Source: Ryuthela nishihirai
Lineage: Eukaryota; Arthropoda; Arachnida; Araneae; Heptathelidae
DNA: 64,000 bases
NCBI GenBank assembly: GCA_038380435.1
Contig: JAWZYU010000013.1
Span: 63,258,446 to 63,322,445 of the forward strand
Reading direction: 5' to 3'
In this document: positions 33,086 to 44,072 of the stretch, piece by piece
Layout: each line of letters opens with the position of its first letter
Position numbering within the stretch: position 1 is the first letter of the stretch
Translations under genes and position numbers: made by a program
Notes under the pieces: model-generated
What the model was told of the DNA's origin: nothing
Database searches by the model: none
Seen by the model: the letters and a program-made list of their open reading frames with translations, nothing else

Positions 33086-33397
33086 CTAGTAAAGAAAAAA
33101 TTGATTCAAGTGAGTAAACAAAATATTTATTACAAACCTTTTTTTTTTTTCAAAAAAAAAATATTAAGTTGTTAAATAGCAAGTAGATTACCTCTGGTGA
33201 TGGTAAAATGTTCAATTTCAAAATTTTTTTGCCATTTCCCAAATTTAGCATCTTTCTGTGTTTTTTAACAACTTTTGGGGGGGTAGCAACTTTCTGGTTT
33301 GTTTTGATGAAAATTCATAATCAAATATTTGAAAATGGCAAACAGTAATATATTAGTACCTATCCAACCCAGAAATAATTTTCCATTAATCTCTTAA

Positions 33398-35621
33398 CCC
33401 TTCCAGTGTCCAACCTGAAAAACTGGTTTAATCCAGAGGCCAAGCTATTTTCTCCCTATGCTAAGCCAAAATAAAAATTTAACTTTAAAACTTTTTTGCC
33501 AAATAACTAATGAAAGGAATTATGCCATGTCATATGCCAAATTAATCAGCATTTAATTCTTGATTTTCTGAAAATATGATATTTAACAAATGTAGGTACT
33601 GAAAAAAGTGTGGAAAAATAGGCATGTGTACCTAAAAACTAAAATTAGGCTGTATAATAGTTTGGGTCCTTTCTAAGGTTAGTTATGGTATTGAAATATG
33701 GACCCTTTGTAAGTAGGATAACAAGAAACTTGATGCCTCTGATTCTATATGCTTGGTCAGTATCTTGGGCATTAGGTGGTTTGACTCTGCAAGTAATAAT
33801 GAGGTTAGAAGAAGGTGTCATCAACCTCCTTTGAACAACATTTTGTGCAGAGAGAGACTGTGTTGGTTTAGCCATGTTGGCCATATGCAATAGCTGCAGA
33901 CTGGCAAACAGGGTTATGAACAGTGTGCCTAAATGTTTCAGGAAAAAGGGGAGACCTAGGATGCAATGGGTAAATAGTAGCCAAATGCAGCAGCTGCAGT
34001 TCAGAACAAACATGTTTGCATGAGGATTTTGTATGTATGTATTTAGTAAAAAATGCATCTGACAATGCAAATAAAAAATTATCTAAGAAAAACCTAATAT
34101 ACAGAAATGGTTATAATGCATATGAATATAAAAGCTATTTATCTCTTACAAAAAAAATTAATTTCCTTATTTCAAGTAAATATTTCTCCTGTTTCGTAAT
34201 TTTTTTCTTGGTACCATATTTTGAGAAAACCTCAGACTTTTGGCCAATTGTACTGAGTCAGATAAACAAGTCGATTTTAATTTTTTTTTTTAAATAACCA
34301 ATCAACAGAAATAGGTCATGTTATATACCAAATTAAACAGAATTTACTCCAAATCCTATGAAAATAAAAATTTTGAGCAAATTTACAAACATATTTATTT
34401 TAATAAGACTTTTTTCACGTGATATGGTGAAAAAATAGATCAAACTATGCAATTAAGGCTTAATTTTGGAAACCATGATGAATAAAAACAGTTAAATTGT
34501 AAAAATAATAAATGGAAATTTCTTCCTGAATACTATGATATTTACCTGAAACATGATTTTTGTTTCTTTTAATGGTTCTTTTCAGTGCGGTATATTTTAA
34601 AGCAAGGGCCAGCAATATATAAGGTGACTTGGATTGCTCACATTAATGGGATTTTCTGCTCTGTTTATGAAATGGAAGAACACTTCTAGGCTGCTTTTTA
34701 TTTTTACTAAAAAATTTTTTTTGAAATTTTGGGATCATTTCTAAGTGCTGAAAAGTTAGTGGCCAAAGGAATAAAAAAGTTTGTATCATGAGAGTGGCAC
34801 TGCCAAGTTACATGGTGGTTGTGGGTTTGAACTGTTGAATATAAAGTTAAAAACTCATAATTTGATATTTTTTTAATGAAACTTTGCATGTCTTCAGTGA
34901 GTGTTGTGGGGGGAGGTGGGCTATGCTCAAATTGCCCTCTCACAGGAGGACTGACATCCATGTCAAGGAAGCCCTTTTTGCTTCCGTATCCAACACATTC
35001 ATTTTCAGAAATTTCAGGAAACGATACAAGATCAAAGTTCTTTTTTACTGAAAAACAAAGAAATAATAAATGAATAATTAATATATAACCTAATGTGATG
35101 TTAAATAAAATATCCATAGCAACAAGTTGTAAGCCAGCCATCTGATATTAGCACAACTCTGAAAAATCAATTGATAGATCTACAGACCTAAAGATCAATA
35201 ATTTATGGAAATAAATCTACCAAAATGAAAACTAAGGTTTAAATATAAAAAAAGTAAATATTAACTTTTCAAAGGATAAGTTCAAATCAAACTTGTGAGC
35301 TTAAATTGGAAGGTTCCTTCAGCAAAGAGTAACATTAACAAACAAATCGGGAATACCATATAGCACTTCTAAGAAATGGCAACCAGATGGTTTTAACAAA
35401 TCATTTATATTGCATAATAAAATACACGTCAAATGAAAAAATAAAATATTGTTTTTCAACTCTGAATTATGTATTTTTATAAGATATATGTAAAAAAAAA
35501 TTTAAAACAGAAATTTTTATTTTTTTTTAAAAAATTGTTGTACTAAAAACGTATACATATGTCTTCGGCCTGTAACTGTAAATTCTGTCAATGTATACAT
35601 ATGATATGGACACTGGAAGGG
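33398..35621 (+). mobile_element. piggyBac-like non-autonomous element (2.2 kb, complete ends)
   Basis: Perfect 14 bp terminal inverted repeats CCCTTCCAGTGTCC / GGACACTGGAAGGG sit directly inside TTAA on both sides (33394-33397 and 35622-35625). TTAA targets and CCC...GGG ends are the hallmark of the piggyBac superfamily. No transposase is recognisable. The longest internal frame (35141-34707, minus) has no known domain. Related partial copies lie at 31380, 44147 and 60450. A LINE 3' fragment (about 33600-34022) is inserted within it, which the copy at 60450 lacks. Confidence 0.82.
33600..34022 (+). pseudogene. LINE 3' fragment (ORF2 C-terminus) inserted in the piggyBac-like element
   Basis: Plus-strand patches SYGIEIWTLCK, DNKKLDASDS, SILGIRWFD and ILCRERLCWFSHVGHM match the conserved C-terminal tail of the LINE at 54880-55565. 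Stops break it. Confidence 0.75.
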
Positions 35622-35625
35622 TTAA

Positions 35626-36070
35626 CAAAAAATTGCATTTCCCCACCACCCTGAGAATAAGGGAGGCAAATTGCTGCTATCAACAGAAACTCCTTGATAA
35701 CTACACCAGTTGGGAAACAAATCGAGGGCTTATTTACCCCTCGATTTGTGGGATCACCTCACAACAGTACTTCATACTATATATAATGTTATCAAAAAGT
35801 GCAATAGGTATTAAGGTGCCATCCATGCAAAAGGACTGCTTGCAGATCATGGTGGGTCTGGAAAGAAAAACTGAAGGATGCAACATGCTTTCCTAAAGCA
35901 TCCTATGCAAACACTATAAGATTGAGGTTGGGAGAACATGTTGGCCACTTCCAGGGGATGATGGTGTTTACCTCCAAGTATTGGTTTATAAGCAAAGCTC
36001 TGTGTAGGGAAAATGCTCTATAGGGAAAATAGCTCTATAGGGAAAATGGGAATTTCCCCTATAGTAAGGT
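35626..36070. other. wapl intron, no feature recognised
   Basis: No element recognised; a short GGGAAAAT-type tandem (three imperfect units) lies near 36007-36050. Confidence 0.45.
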
Positions 36071-36083
36071 CATAAAAGGAGTT

Positions 36084-36463
36084 GGGTTGTTTTACCTCTG
36101 AGCAGCACTTTTTTGCACACCATGGGCTAAATGGCCAGGTCACATGGACCCCGAAGGCTCAGAGAAGGTTGGGGGAGGGGACCCACTGGAAGAGCTGTTG
36201 AGAGACAGATGGTAGCCTCCCATCAAGGCCATCCAGTATGTTCTTTAACGTGCACAGGGTATGTCTCTCCCTCACACGGGGCCATGGCTTAACGTCCCAT
36301 CCAATGGACAGCGGCCTTTCCAAGCCCATCGGTGTCCCCTACTGACCGTGGCCAGGGCAGGGAATTTTGCAGAGATAAATCTCAACGCTGACCCAGCTGG
36401 GACTCGAACCTGGGAACTACAGATTATGAGCCTGGCGCGCTACCGACTGAGCCACCCCCACCC
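36084..36463 (-). mobile_element. SINE copy 4
   Basis: Full-length SINE with perfect 13 bp flanking repeats CATAAAAGGAGTT (36071-36083 and 36464-36476). Box A and box B are intact on the minus strand. Confidence 0.92.
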
Positions 36464-36599
36464 CATAAAAGGAGTTAAGGATCTCTTATCTATGCACCTC
36501 TGAGCTATCATCATTTCATTAGGAACCATACAGAGAACTGTACAGCCATCCAGTGAAAAGCTTGCTTGAATAAATAGCTCTAGTGAAATTCTTGGGAAC

Positions 36600-36900
36600 A
36601 CCACCTTTATTGATAAAAAAATTTTAAATTTCAGTCAACCATGTCACAACAGAAACCTTTCCAGCTCCAAGCATTTCAGTAGTAATTTCATCTACCCTTG
36701 GGGATTTATGCAGTTTCCATTTGGATATAGTCAAAGCAACTTCAGAATGTGATATAGGGCCAACATTAAAGCCAGTAATGGAAGTTCGTAATGAGGATAG
36801 CCTCATTACAAATAATTGGAATAGAACTAACTACACTGTTTAGAACATCATTGAAATGCTCAGTCCATCTAGCCAACACAGAATCCTTACCTAGAATGAC
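36600..36900 (-). pseudogene. LINE reverse transcriptase N-terminal fragment
   Basis: Minus-strand reading gives SITGFNVGPISHSEVALTIS, then KWKLHKSPRVDEITTEML. It matches the segment at 52187-52310 in the longer LINE (LKLHKSSGVDKITTEMLRAG), the RT block 0/1 region. It is isolated and truncated on both sides. Confidence 0.75.
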
Positions 36901-37339
36901 TTTACCATGTTTATCCATAATTCCCTGTGGAGAGTGTCATCTGTGTACCCATCTGCAACCAGCACAGACTGTAACTGCCCCAAGAGACCAGCTGTAACAG
37001 ACATAGTGGGCAGTGCCTCAGGATGCTATTCGATGCCTATATGACACCATGTTGTGGTGTGTAGCTGCATGCGTCAGAATTGACAAGATTGTCTACCATC
37101 ATGTAATCCATCTCTTTGTGAAATAAATTTGTGCCATTGCTCTGTAACTGTAATCATGTCTTACTCATCTGCCAACCTGTCTTGTCTGTGATTTTCATCT
37201 GATTATAATCACTTCTTCTGGATGGTGCAGTTTTACAGAATATACACAGTATGTAATTAATGATACAATTTTATTCAAAAAATAAAATACTTAGCAATAT
37301 TTTATTATAAGTTGCACATATAAATCATTGAAAACTTAC
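36901..37339. other. wapl intron, no feature recognised
   Basis: Nothing assigned. Confidence 0.4.
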
Positions 37340-37416
37340 CTTAAGCATGAAGTGATTAGCAAGGAACCTCTGTAATTAATAAGATAATCCTGATTCTCAA
37401 AATTCATGTAAGTAAC
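37340..37416 (-). CDS. wapl: wapl internal exon
   Basis: This minus-strand exon of 77 bp encodes VTYMNFENQDYLINYRGSLL, then ITSCL and two bases of a Ser codon. Vertebrate WAPL has a very similar block, a Val-Thr-Phe-Met-Asn start followed by an E-NQ--L--Y pattern, right after a Leu-Glu-Asn. That matches the end of the preceding exon here (RVLEN at 46928). The acceptor is ATTTTAG after a T-rich tract; the donor is GTAAGTTTT. Phase 0 in, phase 2 out, in agreement with both neighbours. Confidence 0.86.
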
Positions 37417-37945
37417 CTAAAATTAAATTTTCACAAAACATTTGAATGTTAGAGGAAAATTTCAAATCCTTTATTATAAACAAATCAGTTAAATGTTAAT
37501 AAATATGATAAACAGACTATTTACATACAACAAATAATATCCTGAAAATGGTGAGAAATAATAATATATATTTACTATATAATAAATAACTCTCATTTCT
37601 TCTATTGTAATAAGCTTTATAGTTTAAAACATTTATATATTCTTATACTTCTCGTGCATCTTTTATATTTAGTCTATTCCCTCCTTTATAAGTTGCCACT
37701 CAGAGGTAAAACAACCCAACCCTTTATAAGTTCTGCAATTTTGCATGCTCCTAAAATGTTATCTTATTTTCTACCTTGTTGTGGTGCAGACTGTTAGTAC
37801 CTTTCAAAAGAGATATTCTTTTGTGGAAGACTTTTTCTAACTGACGCAACTTACATGAGTCTCTCCACCCAACTGAATTTCAACCGGGAATCAAGCAATT
37901 AGATATTGCTCAAATTCCCAATTGCAAAAAGCAGAAATTAATTAT
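37417..37945. other. wapl intron with small element fragments
   Basis: It holds a SINE 3' tail fragment on the plus strand (37694-37720, GAGGTAAAACAACCCAACC) and a short LINE leader fragment near 37790-37835 (CCTTTCAAAAGAGATATTC). The rest is unassigned. Confidence 0.5.
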
Positions 37946-37946
37946 A

Positions 37947-39050
37947 CACTGAAGAGCCAAAACATTATGACCAGCATATCTTTATGCAAATCAAAGCAAC
38001 TGCAGGTAAACGACAGCATGTGTGAAGATCATGAAAGGGTATAATCAGTGTTATTCTTGTTCTTCAGATGGGAAAGGCAGTGAACTTAAGTGAGTTTGAC
38101 AAAAGCCAAATTTTAATGACCAAGACGAGACTGGGTCAAAGCATTTCTGAGATGGCAAGACTTGTGGGGTGCTAACGGTCAGTCATAGTTAGTACCTTCA
38201 AAAAGTGGTCCGAGGAGGGGAAAACCACGAACCGCCAGCAAGGTGTGGGCCAATCACGGCTCATCAATGCTAGAAGTGAGTAGTGAAGGCTTTCTCACAT
38301 ATGGTATGAGTCAACAGAAGGGATTCTGTGTTGCAATTAGCCCATAATATGAATGCTGGTGATGGGAGTAATCATTGGGGAGTAATGTGTCGCAACATGC
38401 AGTATATCAAACCCTGCTGAAAATGGGGTTGCGTAGCCGCAGGCCGCTCGGAGTGTCCATGCTAACCTTGGTTCACCGTCCAAAGCACCTACAATGGGCA
38501 TGCAAGCATCAAAACTGGACATTGAATGATTGGAAGAAGGTCATATGGTCCGATGAATCTCATTTCATGTTGCACTATGTGGATGGTTGGGTTTGTGTGC
38601 GTCGTTTACCTGGGGAAGTGTTGGCACCACGATGCACCATGGGATGAAAACAAGCTGGTGGAGGAAGTGTAATGCTTTGGGCAATGTTCTGCTGGAAAAC
38701 CCTGGGTCCAGTCATTCATATGCAGGAAACTATGATATCTACCACCTACCTAAACATCATTGCAGACCAGGTACATTCCTTCATAGCAACGACATTCCCC
38801 TCTAGCAGTGCTTTCTTTCAAAGGATAATGCGTCATGCCACACTGCCAAGATTATTCAAGAATAGTTTGCAGAACATGAGGAAGACTCCCAGGTATTGCA
38901 CTGGCCTCCAAAATCACCAGACATCAATCCCATCGAACATCTGTGGTTTATGTTGGAACAGTATATCCAATCTGCGGTGGCTCAACCATGTAACTTACAA
39001 GATTTAAAGGATCTGCTGGTGCATGACCTACATTAGACAACTACTGAAAT
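37947..39050 (+). pseudogene. Tc1-like element with broken transposase (DD36E type by count)
   Basis: The left end CACTGAAGAGCCAAAACATT follows TA at 37945-37946 and resembles Tc1-type inverted repeats; the right repeat was not found. The transposase starts at 38068 (MGKAVNLSEFDKSQILMTK, helix-turn-helix region). It continues through HRPKHLQWACKHQNWTLNDW and VIWSDESHFML (first Asp), then KDNASCHTAKIIQ (second Asp, about 38828), and SPDINPIEHLW (Glu, about 38940). I count 36 residues between second Asp and Glu. Stops and frame changes (near 38175, 38640 and 38865) inactivate it. It lies in a wapl intron. Confidence 0.85.
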
Positions 39051-39060
39051 CATTCAGTAT

Positions 39061-39106
39061 GTCACCTGAAGAAGCTGGCACCTTGTCCACTGAAACACAT
39101 TGTGGC
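39061..39106 (+). ncRNA. Hammerhead ribozyme-like motif, third PLE context
   Basis: GTCAC, CTGAAGA, a stem-loop (AG-TGG with CCA-CT, one bulged C), GAAA, CACA, TT, GTGGC. Helix I pairs five bases (GTCAC with GTGGC, one G-U). The layout is the same as in PLE-1 although the sequence is different. Confidence 0.6.
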
Positions 39107-39989
39107 TTATTATTATTTTCTTAAAAGGCATGGAAGTTTTCAAAGTTTATTTAAAAAAAGTTTTTAATACAAGTCTGGAAGAATCATCTATAGGAATTTA
39201 AGTGAGATGCTGGGCAAGAACAACTATGAGCCATTTGAACAACAACTTGAAAGAAGTGAGAAACAAACTATTGAGTGCATGTGTATGCATCCAGAACTTG
39301 CAATATTCAACATTTGAGGATTTAAATAACATGGACTAGTATCGTTGACAGCTGCAGTACAATGACCGCATGGTAGCAATAAGTGGCAACAGACAAGAGT
39401 ACAAACATCTAAGCCTCTTCAGGAAAGCCGAGTGTGTGCCAGCCAATCCCCAACATATACTCAAACCAATGATGTGCTCTCACAGAGACTGACATCACCT
39501 TCTGCATCTCTGTTGGGGTGGGGAGATTCAAGTTGCATCAGTCATATTATAGTGTAGCATCCATTGCTAACTGCAAAGGACTATTTACAAAATATTTATG
39601 CAAGATAAGATCTTTCAGGTTCTTATGTTTTTAAAATAGCATATACAGCAAAATTGTACAAATTAAATATTTTTATAATTGGTTTCATGGTGAAATAGAG
39701 ACAGATGAAGATGACAAGCTTTTTTGGTAGCTTTCCACCTCACACACCAGTAAAAATATTACTGGAATTTGTCAATCGTTGAAAAAAACTGCAGCATTAC
39801 AGTTGAAATGTTGATAGATGAGTTTAACATTAACAAAACAATCCATCATGTTGTTTTAACTAAGGATTTTGGTAAATGCAAACTGAATGCGAGATTAATA
39901 CCACAAAACTGATATAAGAGCAAAAGGAGACTTGTTCTGAAATTTACAATTTTTTTTAGATGCTGCATTACAAGGTTGAATTTCCCATA
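39107..39989. other. Possible PLE remnant and unassigned sequence
   Basis: After the hammerhead-like motif, a plus-strand stretch near 39240-39490 reads NNLKEVRNKLLSACVCIQNL and, after stops, NDRMVAISGNRQEYKHLSL. It looks coding-derived but I do not recognise it. The remainder is AT-rich. Confidence 0.35.
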
Positions 39990-39993
39990 AGTC

Positions 39994-40699
39994 TGTGATG
40001 CCCCATCGTTCACTTTTGCTTTACCTTAACCAGTTTTGTTTAATTTACGTTATATTTATCATTTTGGGGATTTTTTATTTCCTTTTTGGCATCACAGCGC
40101 TCATTTCCGATAGTTAGGAGTTGCGCATGCGCAACTCTGATCTTCCGACTGTCTCCCGCTAAACGCATGCACAAGTACACGCCCCCTCTTGCATCATAGC
40201 TTGCGTCGTTCGTCATTTTATGCTAATGTCTTTCCCGGCGTGCAGTCTGGCTCTTGTCTTTTAAACAGGTGACCTGCGAGTCACAGAGAGAGTGGAGTTA
40301 GAAGCAGAGAGTGAGTGTAGAGAGAGAGTGAGTGCAGGCATAGAGTGCAGAGGCACTGAGTTTGATGTATCTTCTTCATTGATGTCTTGGTGAGTTGAAC
40401 TATTTTGGAAATAAATCTGTTTGTTATTTTAAACCTTTTGAGTCTGTACAATTTTTTCTCTTGAGCAACGCGAATTTAGATTAATGGTATTTAGACCTTT
40501 GGACAATCAATTTTGATTTTAACTATTTACTCATTAATGCTCGCTGGCATTTTGAACCCTACTTTAAACTTAGTCTACTTTTTTGGCAATTTGTTAATTA
40601 TTGCCTGGCACCCGTATCAGCTATCCGGAGCATAAAACTAATTGGATCAGGAAAAAGGTCCAACATTTAAGTATTATTGCATTTATTTGGAGTGTTACA
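39994..40699 (+). mobile_element. Solo LTR of the gag-only retrotransposon family
   Basis: It begins TGTGATGCCCCATCG and ends GAGTGTTACA. It is the reverse complement of the LTRs at 20020 and 24900 with clear divergence. AGTC flanks both sides (39990-39993 and 40700-40703), a 4 bp target duplication. No internal region remains, so recombination between two LTRs probably removed it. A perfect 20 bp palindrome GAGTTGCGCATGCGCAACTC lies at 40118-40137, and AATAAA at about 40411. Confidence 0.9.
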
Positions 40700-40703
40700 A
40701 GTC

Positions 40704-41243
40704 ACATTAGGCACTTGCCTAAGGGTGCTAGCATATAAGTATTACATGTTTTTAAGTATCAAAAAAATTAGGCATTTTTTTATTCTTAAAATAATTTAAA
40801 AAATTTGCAAAAACCATGGATTCAAGTACTTTGAAAGAATATGGATTGTGAGGATACACAGCTTATAATAAACTGCACAGAGACTCTTCCAAGTTATATG
40901 AATGGAAAACCACATTTAAACTCCATAACTTTAAAAGTAAGCTTTTTACAGAAGTATACCACAAGAGATAAATTATAGATTTAAAATTCATCCAAATTTT
41001 GATTTTAAAAAATGTAGTTTCATATTTAAAGTTATTGAAATTGAAATATTTGACAAAAGACACTGATGCCATGCTCATTCTAAATGCTCTTTCGAAATTG
41101 GTGGAAACTAAAATTGCACAAACTAAGTTGAGTAATAAAGTTACATTTATTTTAGCAACTGATTTGTTACAACCTTTGAGGTAAATCCTATGACTAGCAG
41201 CACCTGCTGTTAAATGTTTCAGCTTCCCGACAAACCCTTCAAA
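40704..41243. other. Possible left arm of a foldback element, split by a Tc1-like insertion
   Basis: The stretch around 40890-40945 (ATGAATGGAAAACCACATTT, then ACTCCATAACTTT) is roughly inverted-complementary to 42745-42800 on the other side of the Tc1-like insertion. Other parts unassigned. Confidence 0.35.
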
Positions 41244-41245
41244 TA

Positions 41246-42657
41246 CACTGTTCAGCATAGAAAATACCACACCATGAAGGAATGCACAAAATTATATGAA
41301 ACTTACCACACATGAAGACAACAAGGTGGGAAAGAAGTGATAAATTTCTGAGGGATTACATGAAAGTAATAGGTGAGAAGACAGTATAATGTGGCCTGAG
41401 TCAGTAGGTCATAAGATTGCCATGATGGGCTATACATTTGGCAACATGGCATTGAATGGAAAAATCCCCAGAAGGTGTGTTGAGCCATTGGGACCATGCA
41501 TTGTTAACTTGTGTCCATAATTCATAACACTGTGAGGGGGTTGTGCAGAGACGCGAAGTCATCTGCCAATGACATCCCACGTTCTCTATTGTGGAGAAAT
41601 CTGGGGATTGCACTGGCCAAGACAGCACCTGGACACTTTGTAGGCACTGTCTGCTGATGTTGGCAGTGTGTTGGTGGGTGTTATGTTGAAACTGGGAATC
41701 AGGGATACCATGGAGATATGGAAACAAAATGGGCTGCAGCACCTCATCAATGTATCATATTGCCATTGCATCTATTATGCGTAAGAACAGTGAATGGCTG
41801 TTGAAACTGATAGCGCCCCAAAGCATGACAGCAGGCTGAAAAGCTATATGACATTCACGGATGGCAGCAAGATCAGCCCTGTGGCCATGTCGCCTCCAGA
41901 CTCTCAATCAGCGAATGTTGGCACTGAGACAGAAGTGAGACTCATCGCTGAATATGACATGGTTCCATTCATCCCACCACACGTCTGGTACCTCACCACT
42001 GCAACCCTGTGCGACAATGTGCTGTGGTTAGGTAGCAGTCACCGCAATGGCTGGTGAGAGCGTAAACCTGTCTCAGCCAATCTACGATTCACAGTCCATA
42101 TTGACACGGGAATGTTCATAGCTGCCTGTATCCCACGTCAAATGTCTGCTGTGGATTATGGAACTGCTACAGCTTGCAGTCAAATGCAGTGATCGAGGTG
42201 TTCAGATGTCTGCCTACATGCACCAGTCCCACTACAGTGGCGCCAATTACCTTCCTCCAACCACTGTCGCAAATTCAGCCGACAGTAGTTGCATCCCAAT
42301 GTATTTCTGCCACGATGTGATGCAGGACCAGCCAGTTGTACATAGCCCTATGATAAAGTCTCTGGTAAAAGTGTTTGTGTGATTGTAGGATTCCTCATGA
42401 TATCGCCCAGGCATTTTAACTCCTTACAAGTGCTTTCACCACCGAGATCACTCCAATACAGTTGTCCACACATCCAGGTGAGGACAACCAAACTTAGCTA
42501 TGCTGAGCTGTTTTGCCCTATTACCCCCTCCTTCACTTATCACGTGATTGGTTTGCAACTGCACTCATTTCCACAACCCGACTGTCAACACATACCTACC
42601 TATTTGCATGGCACTCTGACATATTTCCTGGTGTGGCATTTTCTATGTTGAGCAGTG
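41246..42657 (-). pseudogene. Tc1-like element with terminal inverted repeats, broken transposase
   Basis: The ends match as inverted repeats of about 30 bp: CACTGTTCAGCATAGAAAAT at left, and the complement of ...ATTTTCTATGTTGAGCAGTG at right. TA flanks the left; CA (a decayed TA) flanks the right. Minus-strand reading gives VVWWDEWNHVIFSDESHFCL (first Asp), RLRVWRRHGHR, a QHNTHQHTANI block where the second Asp is replaced by His, and SPDFSTIENV (third acidic region), then LWTQVNNAWSQW. Stops are present. It inserted into an older AT-rich repeat. Confidence 0.85.
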
Positions 42658-43045
42658 CATTACACAAATATAGCTAAAAATTAATATTTAGGAAACAACT
42701 TTAAAGGTTTTGCAATTAACTTAATTTTCAGATTAAATATTTTGTTACAAACATCTTATTTGAAAGTTATGGAACTTTAAATACAGAATTCCATTCACAC
42801 AACACTGAAGTATCCGCACTTTGATAATTTTGTGAATTTTTTTTCATCATCAGAGAAAAAAAGCAAGGAATAAAAATGTTACATTTGAAAAAGAAAAAAT
42901 TTGATTTTATATACTACTTCACACTAAATATTACAAATCATATGCTACATATATTAATTTATTGCATTGAATTAAAAGCATAGTGAGAGATGTATCAAAT
43001 ATTCTAATATCAACAATTACACTGTTTCAAAAACTTTTACTAATA
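42658..43045. other. Unassigned AT-rich spacer
   Basis: It includes the putative right foldback arm near 42745-42800. Otherwise nothing recognised. Confidence 0.35.
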
Positions 43046-43613
43046 CACTGGTTTCCATAAATTAAAGAAAATCCCTAAGTCAATGGGAAGCTAACGTCAA
43101 AGCTCTATAACTTCTAAAATAAGTTTCTTTTTGTTTCGAAAAATGTGATTCAGAAAAAAGATCTCAATCAAATAAATCAATATCTCGATTTTCAACAATA
43201 TTTGTTCAGTATTTAATGAGTTATGGAAGTTTGAATATTTAACAACAGAAATGCCAGTCTTAAGAAACTTATACAAAACTGAAGAATAGTGAAAGAATTC
43301 TTTACACAAAGTTCTAAAATACAAACATATTTCATTAAACACTTTGATACAATATTTATTACTAAGTTTTAATGAACTTCTGAAGTCAATTTTTGTGGCT
43401 GGCATTGTTATCACTAAATATTCAAACTTCCATAACTCATTAAATACTGAATGAATATTGTTGAAAATCGAGATATTGATTTATTTGATTGAGATCTTTT
43501 TCTGCAATCATATTTTTCAATGCAAAAAAACTTATTTTAGAAGTTATAGAGCTTTGATGTTAGCTTCCCATTGGCTTAACACAGGGATTTTCCTTAATTT
43601 ATAGAAACCAGTG
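43046..43613. mobile_element. Foldback MITE with arms of about 215 bp
   Basis: The two halves are long inverted complements: CACTGGTTTCCATAAATTAA at the left end, and its near-complement ending GAAACCAGTG at the right. The arms run to about 43258 and from about 43400 inward, with a loop of roughly 140 bp. TA flanks both ends (43044-43045, 43614-43615), as for Tc1/mariner-mobilised MITEs. No coding capacity. Confidence 0.88.
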
Positions 43614-44072
43614 TAACTTAAAAATGCATTCACCATTTAAATGATGCCGATTACTTCTACATCAACTATTTAAGTACAAGAATTGCAAGTGGGGGTTTCC
43701 TGGATCCATGGCACATTGTTAAGACTTTTATGGTTAACTTTTCTTTAGAAAAGTTCCAGAAGTTTAAATTTCTCTGTAGTGGGAAGTGAAACACTGTAAC
43801 TTCCTTAGCAAAAGTTTGATGTAATAAAGCAGCTGGAACACTTACTGAAAGATAGATGATTTTATGACTGTCTTTGCTTCAGCCTGTTCAGAACTATGCT
43901 GAAAGTTGGTGTAATAACTTAAAGCAGACAGTTGCAACAAATGGTTTCTCCATACAGAGTAGTTCACTGATGCATCCATGACACAAGAATGGTAAACCTT
44001 TGAAAAACTTTGTTTTTGAAAACTTTAATTTAAAAACTAGTTAAAAACATTTTAAAAGTTGCACGTAAAGAT

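Noticed and set aside
34707..35141. 144-codon open frame as a host gene
   Set aside because: It lies wholly inside the piggyBac-like repeat, is broken in a second copy of the repeat near 45 kb, and matches no family I know.
40863..41270. 135-codon open frame on the minus strand
   Set aside because: The composition is that of AT-rich non-coding DNA (Phe, Leu, Ile, Lys, Asn), and the frame runs across the end of the Tc1-like element at 41246.
43097..43414. 105-codon open frame on the minus strand
   Set aside because: It falls within the foldback MITE and across its loop, so it is an incidental frame.
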